From the NCBI GenBank assembly GCA_017557635.1, contig JAFYYH010000002.1:1-64000 (forward strand): DNA of 64,000 nt, given 5' to 3'. Position 1 is the first letter of the stretch; every line of letters begins with the position of its first letter. The position numbers were made by a program, and so were the translations under genes. The stretch is from Bacteroidaceae bacterium. GTDB taxonomy: Bacteria > Bacteroidota > Bacteroidia > Bacteroidales > Bacteroidaceae. The notes beneath the pieces were generated by a model. It searched no databases. It saw only the letters and a list, made by a program, of their open reading frames with translations, and was not told the DNA's origin. Below are positions 45,411-54,926 of the stretch, one piece after another.

Positions 45411-46949
45411 ATGGCACAGGAAGACGTTTTCAAAAAGATTGTAGCGCATTGTAAAGAATACGGTTTCGTATTCCCTTCAAGTGAGATTTACGATGGCCTG
45501 GGAGCTGTTTACGATTACGGACAGCTGGGCGTTGAGATGAAGAACAACATCAAGACCTACTGGTGGCAGAGCATGGTTCTGCTGCACGACAACATTGTAG
45601 GTATTGACTCCGCAATATTCATGCACCCCACTATCTGGAAGGCATCGGGCCACGTTGACGCATTCAACGACCCCCTGATTGACAACCGCGACTCAAAGAA
45701 GCGTTACCGCGCCGACGTCCTGATTGAGGACCAGATTGCAAAATATGACGAGAAGATCGAGAAGGAGGTAGCCAAGGCCGCCAAGCGTTTCGGTGACTCT
45801 TTCGACGAGGCCAAGTACCGCGCCACCAGCAACAACGTTCTGGAGCACGTAGCCAAGCGTGACGCCCTTCATGACCGTTACAAGAAGGCCATGAACGACG
45901 GCAACCTGGATGAACTCAAGCAGATTATCCTGGACGAGGGCATCGTTTGCCCCATCAGCGGCACCCGCAACTGGACCGATGTACGTCAGTTCAACCTCAT
46001 GTTCTCAACCGAGATGGGTTCAACCGCCGACGGTTCAATGAAGATCTATCTGCGTCCCGAGACTGCACAGGGTATCTTTGTAAACTACCTGAACGTGCAG
46101 AAGACCGGCCGCATGAAGATTCCTTTCGGTATCGCCCAGATAGGTAAGGCCTTCCGTAACGAGATCGTAGCCCGTCAGTTCATATTCCGTATGCGTGAGT
46201 TCGAGCAGATGGAGATGCAGTTCTTCATCAAGCCCGGCACCGAACTTGACTGGTTCGCCAAGTGGAAGGAGACCCGCATGAAGTGGCACCAGGCACTGGG
46301 CTTCGGCGCCGACCACTACCGTTTCCACGATCACGACAAACTGGCCCACTACGCCAACGCAGCCACCGACATCGAGTTCCTCATGCCGTTCGGCTTCAAG
46401 GAGGTTGAGGGTATCCACAGCCGCACCAACTTTGACCTCTCACAGCATGAGAAGTACAGCGGCAAGAGCATCAAATACTTCGATCCCGAGACGGGCGAGA
46501 GCTACACTCCGTTCGTTATCGAGACCTCTATCGGTGTTGACCGTATGTTCCTGAGCGTTATGTGCGCCTCTTATGAGGAGCAGGCCCTCGAGAACGGCGA
46601 GACCCGCGTAGTTCTGCATCTGCCCGCACCTCTGGCACCCGTCAAGCTGGCCATCCTGCCTCTTGTAAAGAAAGACGGACTGCCCGAGCTGGCACGTTCA
46701 ATCCAGAACGACCTGAAGTTCCACTTCAACTGCCAGTATGACGAGAAGGATTCAATCGGTAAGCGTTACCGCCGTCAGGATGCCATCGGAACTCCTTTCT
46801 GCGTAACCGTTGACCATCAGTCACTTGAGGACCAGACCGTTACCCTGCGCAACCGTGACACCATGGAGCAGCAGCGCGTAAAGATTGCAGATCTCTGCAA
46901 CATCCTTTCCGATACAGTATCAATCACAAGCGTCCTCAAGACACTCTGA
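45411..46949 (+). CDS. glyS: Glycine-tRNA ligase (single-chain dimeric type)
   Basis: Class II synthetase charging tRNA-Gly, 512 residues. Landmarks are VFPSSEIYDGLGAVYDYGQLG at the N-terminus, motif 2 area LRPETAQGIFVNYLNVQ, the FRMREFEQMEMQFF stretch, motif 3 ETSIGVDRMFLS and the anticodon-binding domain from VKLAILPLVKK. This is the eukaryote/archaea-like alpha2 form, not the alpha2beta2 enzyme. It is two bases upstream of an FKBP lipoprotein gene. Confidence 0.96.
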   Translation: MAQEDVFKKIVAHCKEYGFVFPSSEIYDGLGAVYDYGQLGVEMKNNIKTYWWQSMVLLHDNIVGIDSAIFMHPTIWKASGHVDAFNDPLIDNRDSKKRYRADVLIEDQIAKYDEKIEKEVAKAAKRFGDSFDEAKYRATSNNVLEHVAKRDALHDRYKKAMNDGNLDELKQIILDEGIVCPISGTRNWTDVRQFNLMFSTEMGSTADGSMKIYLRPETAQGIFVNYLNVQKTGRMKIPFGIAQIGKAFRNEIVARQFIFRMREFEQMEMQFFIKPGTELDWFAKWKETRMKWHQALGFGADHYRFHDHDKLAHYANAATDIEFLMPFGFKEVEGIHSRTNFDLSQHEKYSGKSIKYFDPETGESYTPFVIETSIGVDRMFLSVMCASYEEQALENGETRVVLHLPAPLAPVKLAILPLVKKDGLPELARSIQNDLKFHFNCQYDEKDSIGKRYRRQDAIGTPFCVTVDHQSLEDQTVTLRNRDTMEQQRVKIADLCNILSDTVSITSVLKTL

Positions 46950-46951
46950 AC

Positions 46952-47572
46952 ATGAAGCGTTTTTGGGCTATACTAACTGTTTTTGCAACCGTCGTCATGC
47001 TGGCTTTCTCCTCATGCAAGGAGACCAAGGAGTTTGACGACCATGCAAACTGGCAGAACCGCAACTCTGAATTCCTTTCAGGGATAGCTTCCGAGCACGG
47101 CAACGACATGCCTGATGCAGCAGCCAAGGGAGCCCGCTTCAGGCTTCTCTCTTACAGACTGAACCCCGAAAAGTCATGGGGAAACGGCAGTTATGTCTAT
47201 TGTGAGGTTCTCCAGCAGGGAACCGGCACAGATTCCCCCTATTACAATGACAGCGTCCGCTTCAATTACCGTGTCCGCCTGATTCCTACCGACTATTATC
47301 CCGAAGGTCAGGTTGTAGACCAGTCATTCAAGACCGCCACTCTGGATCCGTCAGTAAACATACCCGCTTCATTTGCGGTTAACAGTGTCATAGAGGGAGT
47401 CACCACCGCACTCCTGCACATGCATTGCGGTGACTACTGGAAACTGTACATTCCTTCAGGCCTTGGATACGGGACATCCGCCACAGGCGCAATCCCGGGT
47501 TACTCCACATTGATATTTGAGATCAATCTTACAGAGATAGCCCGCGTGGGAGAGGATCTTTCACCGAGATAA
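46952..47572 (+). CDS. FKBP-type peptidyl-prolyl isomerase lipoprotein
   Basis: A 206-residue periplasmic lipoprotein; signal MKRFWAILTVFATVVMLAFSSC with lipid Cys. The FKBP domain spans residues 85-200 (DSVRFNYRVRLI, AVNSVIEGVTTALLHMHCGD, YWKLYIPSGLGYGTSATG, GYSTLIFEINL). It likely aids folding of exported proteins. Co-directional with glyS; 38 bases separate it from the oxidoreductase operon. Confidence 0.9.
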   Translation: MKRFWAILTVFATVVMLAFSSCKETKEFDDHANWQNRNSEFLSGIASEHGNDMPDAAAKGARFRLLSYRLNPEKSWGNGSYVYCEVLQQGTGTDSPYYNDSVRFNYRVRLIPTDYYPEGQVVDQSFKTATLDPSVNIPASFAVNSVIEGVTTALLHMHCGDYWKLYIPSGLGYGTSATGAIPGYSTLIFEINLTEIARVGEDLSPR

Positions 47573-47609
47573 TATATACCAATAATCATACCAATAACAG
47601 TTATTTATC

Positions 47610-47840
47610 ATGGCAAAAATTAGAGGTGCCGTCACAGTTGACAACGAACGCTGCAAAGGCTGCGAGTTGTGCGTATTCACCTGCGACAAGCAGGTGCTTG
47701 GCATGTCGACAGCCGTCAACAGCAAGGGTTACCACTACGCTTACATGGCTAACCCCGAAGCCTGCATAGGTTGCACAAACTGCGGCATTATCTGCCCCGA
47801 CGGAGTTATTTCAGTCTATAGGGTAAAAGTAGAGGAGTAA
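47610..47840 (+). CDS. 2-oxoacid:ferredoxin oxidoreductase delta (2x4Fe-4S) subunit
   Basis: A 76-residue ferredoxin-like subunit with two Cys clusters, CKGCELCVFTCDKQ and CIGCTNCGIICPDG, binding two [4Fe-4S] centres. Directly followed by the alpha, beta and gamma subunits, it makes the four-subunit KorD/VorD-type complex that oxidises a 2-oxoacid with CoA and reduces ferredoxin. Confidence 0.93.
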   Translation: MAKIRGAVTVDNERCKGCELCVFTCDKQVLGMSTAVNSKGYHYAYMANPEACIGCTNCGIICPDGVISVYRVKVEE

Positions 47841-47842
47841 TT

Positions 47843-48922
47843 ATGGAAGAAAGAGAAATGAGACTTATGAAAGGCAATGAGGCAATTGCCGAAGCCGCTA
47901 TCCGCGCCGGTGCCGATGCCTTTTACGGATACCCTATCACTCCGCAGACGGAGGTAATGGAGTATTTGATGGAGACCGATGCCACCGCCCGCACAGGCAT
48001 GGCCGTACTCCAGGCCGAGAGTGAAGTTTCCGCCATCAACATGGTATATGGCGGCGCGTCCACAGGACACAGAGTAATGACATCCTCATCCAGCCCCGGC
48101 ATCAGCCTGATGGCAGAGGGTATATCATATCTGGCAGGAGCCGAGCTTCCCTGCCTGCTTATCAACGTATCACGCGGAGGTCCCGGACTGGGAACCATCC
48201 AGCCCAGCCAGGCCGACTATTTCCAGACTGTAAAGGGCGGCGGTCACGGTGACTACAAACTGCTCACCCTGGCTCCCTCATCAGTTCAGGAACTGGCCGA
48301 TTTCATCGCCCTGGGCTTTGACCTTGCGTTCAAGTACCGCAACCCGACCATGATTCTGGCCGACGGTGCTCTGGGTCAGATGATGGAGAAGATCTACCTG
48401 CCCGCACAGCGTCCCCGCATGACCGAGTATCCCGACTGGGCTACCAACGGTACCCCCGAGGGTAAGGAACGCCGCTTCATCACCTCTCTGAACCTGCTGC
48501 CGCAGGAGCATGAGCTGGTTAACATCCGCCTTCAGAAGAAGTACCGCGAGATGGAGCAGAACGAGGTACGTTACGAGATGATTCAGTGTGATGACGCCGA
48601 TTACGTAATCGTAGCATTCGGTATCATCGCCCGCATAGCACAGAAGAGCATTGAGCTGGCACGCGCCAAGGGCCACAAGATCGGCCTGTTCCGCCCCATC
48701 TCACTCTATCCTTTCCCCTACGACCAGATCCGCGAGATGGCTGACAATCCCCGTATCAAGGGCCTCTTCTCAGTTGAGTTGAGCGCCGGTCAGATGATTG
48801 AGGATATCCGTCTGGCTGTCGAGGGCCGCAAACCCGTCGGCTTCTTCGGCCGTCTGGGCGGTATGGTTCCCACACCCGAGGAGATTGAGACCGCTCTCTA
48901 CAATTACTTTAATATCAAATAA
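47843..48922 (+). CDS. vorB: 2-oxoacid:ferredoxin oxidoreductase alpha subunit (VorB type)
   Basis: Pyrimidine-binding/CoA subunit, 359 residues. MKGNEAIAEAAIRAGADAFYGYPITPQTEVMEYL is the family N-terminus, TSSSSPGISLMAEGISYLAG and VSRGGPGLGTIQPSQADYFQ follow. Best fit is the 3-methyl-2-oxobutanoate (branched 2-oxoacid) group, though 2-oxoglutarate or aryl-pyruvate specificity cannot be excluded. Two bases from the delta gene. Confidence 0.92.
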   Translation: MEEREMRLMKGNEAIAEAAIRAGADAFYGYPITPQTEVMEYLMETDATARTGMAVLQAESEVSAINMVYGGASTGHRVMTSSSSPGISLMAEGISYLAGAELPCLLINVSRGGPGLGTIQPSQADYFQTVKGGGHGDYKLLTLAPSSVQELADFIALGFDLAFKYRNPTMILADGALGQMMEKIYLPAQRPRMTEYPDWATNGTPEGKERRFITSLNLLPQEHELVNIRLQKKYREMEQNEVRYEMIQCDDADYVIVAFGIIARIAQKSIELARAKGHKIGLFRPISLYPFPYDQIREMADNPRIKGLFSVELSAGQMIEDIRLAVEGRKPVGFFGRLGGMVPTPEEIETALYNYFNIK

Positions 48923-48930
48923 GCACAGCA

Positions 48931-49725
48931 ATGGAAGTAAACGATATAATCAAACCGGAGAATCTGGTATATCAGAAAAGCCGTCTGATGGCTGAGAAGC
49001 AGTTCAACTTCTGCCCCGGCTGCGGCCACGGTGTAGTTGTTCGCACCATTGCCGAGGTTATCGAGGAGATGGGTATCGAGCACGACGTTATCGGTATCTC
49101 ACCGGTTGGCTGTTCAGTATTCCTCTATGACTTCTACAAGTTCGACGTAGTTGAGGCCGCTCACGGCCGTGCCTGCGCTGTTGCCACCGGCATCAAGCGC
49201 GTGCAGCCCGACAAGTTCGTATTCACCTACCAGGGTGACGGTGACCTTGCCGCCATCGGTACCGGTGAGACCATGCACGCCTGCAACCGCGGAGAGAACA
49301 TCGTGATAGTATTCATCAACAACGGTATATACGGAATGACCGGCGGTCAGATGGCTCCCACCACCCTGGAGGGAATGAAGACCACCACCTGCCCCCGCGG
49401 CCGTGACGTCAAGACCATGGGTTACCCGCTCAACATCACCCCGCTGCTGGCTCAGCTGGACGGTGTCTGCTACGTAACACGTCATTCAGTTCATACTCCC
49501 GCCAACGTACGCAAGCTCAAGAAGGCTCTGCGTCAGGCTTTTGAGAACCAGCGCGACAAGAAGGGCACCTCAATCGTTGAGGTTGTTTCCAACTGTAACT
49601 CAGGCTGGGGTCTCTCACCCAAGGCTGCCAATGACTGGATGGTTGAGAACATGTTCAAGAAATACCCTCTGGGCGACATGAAAGTTGACGGCAAGATCGT
49701 CATGGACATGAACGCTCCCAGATAA
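48931..49725 (+). CDS. 2-oxoacid:ferredoxin oxidoreductase beta (ThDP) subunit
   Basis: Thiamine-diphosphate-binding subunit, 264 residues. The CPGCGHG motif near residue 29 holds cluster ligands and substrate-site residues; the ThDP Mg site is GDGDLAAIGTGE ... NNGIYGMTGGQ (about 108-145). It works with the alpha subunit to decarboxylate the 2-oxoacid. Eight bases after vorB. Confidence 0.93.
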   Translation: MEVNDIIKPENLVYQKSRLMAEKQFNFCPGCGHGVVVRTIAEVIEEMGIEHDVIGISPVGCSVFLYDFYKFDVVEAAHGRACAVATGIKRVQPDKFVFTYQGDGDLAAIGTGETMHACNRGENIVIVFINNGIYGMTGGQMAPTTLEGMKTTTCPRGRDVKTMGYPLNITPLLAQLDGVCYVTRHSVHTPANVRKLKKALRQAFENQRDKKGTSIVEVVSNCNSGWGLSPKAANDWMVENMFKKYPLGDMKVDGKIVMDMNAPR

Positions 49726-49745
49726 CCTGAAAAGACACGAACATC

Positions 49746-50282
49746 ATGACAGAAGAAATAATCATAGCCGGATTCGGAGGACAGGGTGTCCTCTCAATGG
49801 GTAAGATAATTGCATACTCAGGCCTGATGCAGGGTCTGGAAGTGTCTTGGATGCCGTCATACGGTCCTGAAATCCGCGGCGGTACAGCCAACGTAACGGT
49901 TATCCTGAGCGACAGCCGCATCAGTTCACCCATCCTGCAGAAGTTCAGCACCGCTATCATCCTGAACCAGCAGTCCATGGACAAGTTCGAGCCGATGGTA
50001 AAGCCCGGTGGCGTACTCATCTACACCCCGAGTACCATCACCCGTAAGCCCACCCGCACAGACATCACCATCTACCCCATCAAGGCCATCGAGGAGGCTG
50101 CTAAGATCAACGCCTCAAAGGTTGCCAACATGTTCCTGCTTGGAGCGTTCATGAAAATCCGCCCCATCCTTCAGGTAGATTACGTTATGGAGGGAATTAA
50201 GCATTCAGTTTCAGAACGTAACTGGAAGTATTTACCGCTCAACGAGAAAGCTATTAAGGCTGGGATGGAATTAGTGAAATAA
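49746..50282 (+). CDS. 2-oxoacid:ferredoxin oxidoreductase gamma subunit
   Basis: A 178-residue subunit with the POR_N-like opening IIIAGFGGQGVLSMGKIIAYSG and GPEIRGGTANVTVILSD. It completes delta-alpha-beta-gamma. Its final AAA-TAA is part of the left arm of an inverted-repeat element that also takes in the end of the convergent acyl-CoA ligase gene. Confidence 0.93.
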   Translation: MTEEIIIAGFGGQGVLSMGKIIAYSGLMQGLEVSWMPSYGPEIRGGTANVTVILSDSRISSPILQKFSTAIILNQQSMDKFEPMVKPGGVLIYTPSTITRKPTRTDITIYPIKAIEEAAKINASKVANMFLLGAFMKIRPILQVDYVMEGIKHSVSERNWKYLPLNEKAIKAGMELVK

Positions 50283-50442
50283 AGAAATAGGGGTATACCC
50301 CCTTGGGACAATGCCCTCCCACAACAAAAGATATCGATTCCGAAACTTTGTTCCAGAATCGATATTTTTTGTCGCGGGCCCCTCCCACTGGTCACGCGTG
50401 GGTGCGAGAGTCCCAATGAGGTATACCCCTATTTCTTTATTT
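50277..50442 (-). repeat. Structured intergenic element, copy 3, spanning both stop codons
   Basis: A 166-base element between convergent genes. The 33-base terminal inverted repeats (50277-50309 and 50410-50442, two mismatches) include the last Lys codon and TAA of both genes. Read on the minus strand it holds hairpin CCCAC/GTGGG (50402-50398 with 50388-50384), box GGGAGGGGCCCGC, a 10-base perfect stem GAATCGATAT (50356-50365 with 50331-50340) and GTGGGAGGGC. The order matches copies 1 and 2 although the long stem is unrelated in sequence. Confidence 0.8.
50331..50371 (+). terminator. Terminator inside the 50.3-kb element
   Basis: Perfect stem ATATCGATTC/GAATCGATAT, 15-base loop, then TTTTTT (50365-50370). 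It could end the ferredoxin oxidoreductase transcript; the minus strand has a shorter T-run. Confidence 0.6.
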
Positions 50443-52104
50443 CGCTAATTGCGAGTCTTTGTTTCGGATTTCAACCCTTTTGATTTTTCCGCTGATTGTT
50501 TTGGGGAGTTCGTCTACAAATTCCACTACACGGGGGTATTTGTAGGGAGCGGATACTTTCTTTACGTGGTTTTGGATGTCTTTGATGAGATCCTCTTTGT
50601 CGGGAAGATCCTTATACTCCTTTGCCAGAATTATGGTGGCTTTGACTACCTGGCCGCGGACTTCGTCGGGTACTCCTGTTACGGCGCACTCTACTACGGC
50701 GGGGTGTGTCATAAGGGCGCTCTCTACCTCGAAGGGGCCGATACGGTAGCCGGAGCTCTTGATTACGTCGTCGGTACGACCTACGAACCAGTAGTAGCCG
50801 TCGCTGTCGCGCCAAGCCACGTCACCGGTGTGGTAGATGCCGTTGTCATGAACGGTCTTGGTGAGTTCCTGATTATGGTAGTACTCCTCAAACAGGCCGA
50901 GCGGGATGCGCTTGTCGGTATGCAGGATTATCTCGCCGCTCTCACCGTCCTCAGCCGAACGGCCGTCATTGGTGAGAAGGTCCATGTCATATGCGGGATT
51001 GGGCACGCCCAGTGATCCGGGTTTGGGTTTCATCCAGGGGAAGGTTCCGATGGTCATTGCGGTCTCGGTCTGACCGAATCCTTCATGTATGTCCAAACCG
51101 GTATGTTCCTTCCAGAAGTCGAATACGCTCGGGTTCAGAGGCTCGCCTGCAGTGGTGCAGTACTTGAGTGCGCTCAGGTCAAACTGAGACAGATCCTCAC
51201 GTATCAGATAGCGGTAGATGGTGGGAGGTGCGCAGAATGATGTAACCTTGTACTTGGCCATTGCCTCCAGTATGTTGGCGGGAGTGAACTTCTCGTGGTC
51301 ATATACAAACACGGCGGCGCCTGACAGCCATTGTCCGTAGAGCTTTCCCCATACGGCCTTACCCCAACCGGTATCGGCAACGGTAAGATGCAGGCTGTTC
51401 TCATTCACGTTATGCCAGTACTTGGCGGTAACGATATGTCCCAGAGGATAGAGGAAGTTGTGAGCCACCATCTTGGGGTTGCCGCTTGAACCTGAAGTGA
51501 AGTACAGGAGCGATATGTCGTGATTGTCGTTTACATGCTCGGGGCGCACAAACTCGGGGGCGTTCTTCATACCCTCGTCCATGCTGTGCCAGCCATCCTT
51601 GTTATATGAACCGGTAGCCACCAGTACCTTTACTGAAGGTGCGTCCTTGAGGCAGTCATTTACATGCTGTATCATGATGGGCTCATCAGCCGATACGATC
51701 ATCTTGATCTGAGCGGAGTTTGCCCTGTAGATAAGGTCTTTCGGGGTGAGCAGGTGGGTTGCGGGAATTGCCACGGCGCCCAGCTTGTGCAGAGCCACGA
51801 TTGAGAACCAGAACTCGGCACGGCGCTTGAGCATCATCATCACGCAGTCGCCCTTGCCTATGCCCAGTGACTGGTAGAATGATGCAACCTGGTCAGATTT
51901 ACGTTTGATGTCGGCAAATGTGTAACGGTGTTCTTCACCTTCGTCATTGGTCCAGAGAAGGGCCAGTTTATCGGGATTGGTCCTGGCCCACTCATCGACT
52001 ACATCGTAGCCGAAGTTGAAATTGTCCGGGACAATTATCTCAAAGTTTTTCTGGAAATCCTCAAGAGAGTCAAACTCAACCTTGCGTAAGTATTTTTCAA
52101 GCAT
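50437..52104 (-). CDS. Acyl-CoA synthetase, medium-chain/aryl (ACSM-like)
   Basis: AMP-forming ligase of 555 residues activating a carboxylic acid with CoA. The ATP loop is YFTSGSSGNPKM (near 200), A5 is EGFGQTETA, A7 YHTGDVAW, A8 FVGRTDDVIKSSGYRIGPFEVE and the C-terminal Lys is in KTISGKIKR. The N-terminal DNFNFGYDVVDEWA is typical of the ACSM/MACS subgroup (butyrate, benzoate or branched acids). Fourth gene of the regulator-ligase-regulator-ligase operon and convergent with the ferredoxin oxidoreductase, which makes or uses acyl-CoAs. Substrate inferred only. Confidence 0.9.
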   Translation of the reverse strand: MLEKYLRKVEFDSLEDFQKNFEIIVPDNFNFGYDVVDEWARTNPDKLALLWTNDEGEEHRYTFADIKRKSDQVASFYQSLGIGKGDCVMMMLKRRAEFWFSIVALHKLGAVAIPATHLLTPKDLIYRANSAQIKMIVSADEPIMIQHVNDCLKDAPSVKVLVATGSYNKDGWHSMDEGMKNAPEFVRPEHVNDNHDISLLYFTSGSSGNPKMVAHNFLYPLGHIVTAKYWHNVNENSLHLTVADTGWGKAVWGKLYGQWLSGAAVFVYDHEKFTPANILEAMAKYKVTSFCAPPTIYRYLIREDLSQFDLSALKYCTTAGEPLNPSVFDFWKEHTGLDIHEGFGQTETAMTIGTFPWMKPKPGSLGVPNPAYDMDLLTNDGRSAEDGESGEIILHTDKRIPLGLFEEYYHNQELTKTVHDNGIYHTGDVAWRDSDGYYWFVGRTDDVIKSSGYRIGPFEVESALMTHPAVVECAVTGVPDEVRGQVVKATIILAKEYKDLPDKEDLIKDIQNHVKKVSAPYKYPRVVEFVDELPKTISGKIKRVEIRNKDSQLAK

Positions 52105-52113
52105 AAATTAAAA

Positions 52114-52671
52114 TCAGATGATAATAGCGAAGAAACGTGCAGGCTCTCCGTTGAGTGCACGCATTCCATGCGGTTGTGTTGCATCAAAGTATATGCTGTC
52201 ACCGGGATTGAGTACCAGTTCCTTTCCGGCTATGCTCAAAAGCAGAGTGCCTTTCAGTACCAGATTGAACTCCTGACCCTCATGTGTGTTCAGGTGCATG
52301 TGCTCCTCCATCTTGGGATCAACGGTAACGATGAAAGGAGATGCCTTTGCATGCTTGAATCCCATTGCAAGAGCCTGATACTTATAGGCTTTCTGACGCT
52401 CGATAACGGGACCCTTGCCCTTGCGTACAAGCCAGTAGCTGGTCATGTTGGGAGCATCGCCGGCAAACAGCTCCAGAGGCTCCACGCCCAGCACGTTTGC
52501 TGCGTTGCAAAGGAAGTTCATAGGAATGTCTGATTCCCCTGACTCATATTTAATCAACTCTTCGGGAGTTATGCCGCACTTCTGTGCAACCTCCTCAACG
52601 GTCATGTCAACGTCCTCGCGTAATCCGCGCAGACGCATGGCCATCTGTTTGATCTGTTCGTTTATTTCCAT
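52114..52671 (-). CDS. XRE-type regulator with C-terminal cupin (copy 2)
   Basis: A 185-residue DNA-binding protein. Helix-turn-helix about residues 11-65 (LRGLREDVDMTVEEVAQKCG, then LIKYESGESDIP); cupin_2 at about 110-185 (HTHEGQEFNLVLKGTLLL, NPGDSIYFDATQPHGM). Such regulators bind a small ligand in the cupin barrel, here perhaps a free acid or its CoA ester handled by the ligases. One base separates it from the upstream ligase and nine from the downstream one. Paralog of the gene at 54333-54908. Confidence 0.9.
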   Translation of the reverse strand: MEINEQIKQMAMRLRGLREDVDMTVEEVAQKCGITPEELIKYESGESDIPMNFLCNAANVLGVEPLELFAGDAPNMTSYWLVRKGKGPVIERQKAYKYQALAMGFKHAKASPFIVTVDPKMEEHMHLNTHEGQEFNLVLKGTLLLSIAGKELVLNPGDSIYFDATQPHGMRALNGEPARFFAIII

Positions 52672-52672
52672 A

Positions 52673-54325
52673 TCAGATAACTTCTATTCCCTGCTCCTCG
52701 CAAAGCTTGAGGCTAAGTTCGCGGAGTTTGAATTTCTGAATCTTGCCGCTTCCTGTAAGCGGATACTCCTTGACAAAGAATACGTATTTGGGTATCTTGT
52801 AACGGGCAATCTTGCCGCGGCACCAGTCACGTACCTCCTCCTCGGTAAGTTTGGCACCCTCATCCAGGATGATGAATGCTCCAACCTCCTCACCGTATTT
52901 CTTTGAGGGTACGCCTGCCACCTGTACGTCACGTACGCCGGGCAGATGATAGAGGAACTCCTCGATCTCACGCGGGTAGATGTTCTCACCGCCGCGGATG
53001 ATCATATCCTTGATACGGCCCGTAATACGGTAGTTGCCGTTCTCGTCCATAATTCCAAGGTCACCCGAATGCAGATAACCGTTCTCGTCAATGACCTCGG
53101 CAGTAGCCTGCGGGTTCTTGTAGTAACCCTTCATCACGTTGAAGCCCTTGCAGCACATCTCACCCTGAACGCCCACGGGAACCTCCTTGCCCGTCTCAGG
53201 ATCAAGCACCTTGACATCAACGAACTCATAATCACGGCCCACGGTGGTGTAACGCACCTCATCGGGATCATCTATGCGGGTCTGGCTCATACCGGGTGAA
53301 GACTCGGTCAGGCCGTAAACGCTTGTAACATGCAGATACATCTTCTCCTCCACCTTACGCATAAGCTCAATCGGGCAGAGTGAACCGGCCATGATACCTG
53401 TGCGCAGGCATGAGAGGTCAAACATATCGAACATGGGATGGTTCAGCTCGGCAATGAACATGGTGGGCACACCGTAAAGTGCGGTGCAGCGCTCCTTGTG
53501 GACCGATGCCAGCGTAACCAGCGGATCAAAACGCTCCACAACAACCTCAGTACAACCGTGTGTAAGGCAGTTCATGGTTGCCAGAACCACGCCGAAGCAG
53601 TGGAACAGGGGCACGCATACGCAGAGCTTGTCATCCTGTGTGAACTTCATGTGCTCACCTGTCAGGAATCCGTCATTGGCGATGTTATAGTGGGTAAGCA
53701 TCACACCCTTGGGGAAACCTGTGGTACCTGATGTGTACTGCATGTTGACAACGTCGTGGCAGTTTACTGACTTGCGCAGACGCTGGAACTCGTCATCATC
53801 GGTATTCTCACCAAGAAGCAGGATCTCGGCGGTATTGTACATGCCGCGGAACTTCTCCTGGCCGATGTAAACCACATTCTTGAGCTTGGGGAAACGCTTG
53901 CTCTCCAGATGTCCGCGCTGGCATTCGCGCAGTTCGGGCAGCATGGTGTAAGCCATATCCACGTAGTTGCTCTCCCATGTGCCGTCGGTAAGGCAGAGGG
54001 TATGCATATCGGAGTCCTTGCACAGATACTCCAGCTCATTCTGCTTGTAATTGGTGTTTACGGTAATGCAAACGGCACCTATCTTGGCGCATGCATAAAG
54101 GAAGGTGAGCCAGTCAGGTACGTTCTGAGCCCAAAGACCCACGTGCGTTCCCTTGGTCACACCTATCGCTATCAGGCCGCGTGCCATGTCATCGACCCTC
54201 TCGTTAAACTGTTTCCAGGTGAAACGGAGGTCGCGGTCCGAATAGACTATATATTCTTTGTCAGGCGTAGTCTGAGCCCAATGCTCAAGCCAGTCGCCCA
54301 ACGTTCTCTCTGATAACTGGTACAT
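52673..54325 (-). CDS. Acyl-CoA synthetase (FadD/ACSF2-like)
   Basis: AMP-forming ligase of 550 residues. ATP loop [16 protein letters not shown] (near 193), A5 [13 protein letters not shown]7 [14 protein letters not shown]8 [22 protein letters not shown] and the C-terminal catalytic Lys in [11 protein letters not shown]. The N-terminal [20 protein letters not shown] fits medium/long-chain fatty acyl-CoA synthetases. It differs clearly from the ACSM-like enzyme downstream, so the pair probably handles two acid classes. Translationally close to both regulators. Confidence 0.9.
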   Translation of the reverse strand: MYQLSERTLGDWLEHWAQTTPDKEYIVYSDRDLRFTWKQFNERVDDMARGLIAIGVTKGTHVGLWAQNVPDWLTFLYACAKIGAVCITVNTNYKQNELEYLCKDSDMHTLCLTDGTWESNYVDMAYTMLPELRECQRGHLESKRFPKLKNVVYIGQEKFRGMYNTAEILLLGENTDDDEFQRLRKSVNCHDVVNMQYTSGTTGFPKGVMLTHYNIANDGFLTGEHMKFTQDDKLCVCVPLFHCFGVVLATMNCLTHGCTEVVVERFDPLVTLASVHKERCTALYGVPTMFIAELNHPMFDMFDLSCLRTGIMAGSLCPIELMRKVEEKMYLHVTSVYGLTESSPGMSQTRIDDPDEVRYTTVGRDYEFVDVKVLDPETGKEVPVGVQGEMCCKGFNVMKGYYKNPQATAEVIDENGYLHSGDLGIMDENGNYRITGRIKDMIIRGGENIYPREIEEFLYHLPGVRDVQVAGVPSKKYGEEVGAFIILDEGAKLTEEEVRDWCRGKIARYKIPKYVFFVKEYPLTGSGKIQKFKLRELSLKLCEEQGIEVI

Positions 54326-54332
54326 GTCGGGA

Positions 54333-54908
54333 TCAAATAGGAGTATAGACTACAGCAAGGATACGTGCCTTCTGGCCGTTGTAGCCGTGCACGTGATGCT
54401 TTACAATTGAATCATAGTATATGCTGTCACCCTTCTCAAGAACGTATGATGTCTTGCCGTAGTTGATCTCAACCTGACCGTCCAGCACGTATATGAACTC
54501 CTCGCCCTCATGGGTTGAGAGGTCGAACTTGGGATTCTCGTTGGGAAGAATGTCAATTACGAAGGGCTCCAGATGGCGGTTGTCCTTACCCTCTGAAAGT
54601 GAATGGTAAATCATGTTCTCATGACCTTCGGCAGCGTGGTTTGAGAAACGGACGCTCTCACGCTCCTCCTGTGCGCGGCTTACAACCGCTCCAACGCTCT
54701 GCTGGTCATCCAGAAAAGTACCTAGTCGTACACCTAGTACACGGGCTATCTTGATTAGAGGAGCCAGACCCGGCAGCGGGCCGTCATTCTCTATTGCCTT
54801 TACTTGGTCTACGGTTAGCTGTGCGCGCTCGGCCAGAACCTCAATCTCCATCTGCTTGGACTCTCTGAGAGAGCGGATTTTCTTACCTACTGGTACTTTT
54901 GAATTCAT
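54333..54908 (-). CDS. XRE-type regulator with C-terminal cupin (copy 1)
   Basis: A 191-residue regulator heading the four-gene operon. Helix-turn-helix residues 12-65 ([41 protein letters not shown]); cupin at about 120-190 ([34 protein letters not shown]). It resembles the other copy in domain plan but only moderately in sequence. An imperfect palindrome ACGGAATATACCGT (54927-54940) between its promoter and ATG is a good candidate operator, implying autoregulation. Confidence 0.9.
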   Translation of the reverse strand: MNSKVPVGKKIRSLRESKQMEIEVLAERAQLTVDQVKAIENDGPLPGLAPLIKIARVLGVRLGTFLDDQQSVGAVVSRAQEERESVRFSNHAAEGHENMIYHSLSEGKDNRHLEPFVIDILPNENPKFDLSTHEGEEFIYVLDGQVEINYGKTSYVLEKGDSIYYDSIVKHHVHGYNGQKARILAVVYTPI

Positions 54909-54926
54909 GATTTTCTGTATTATTAT

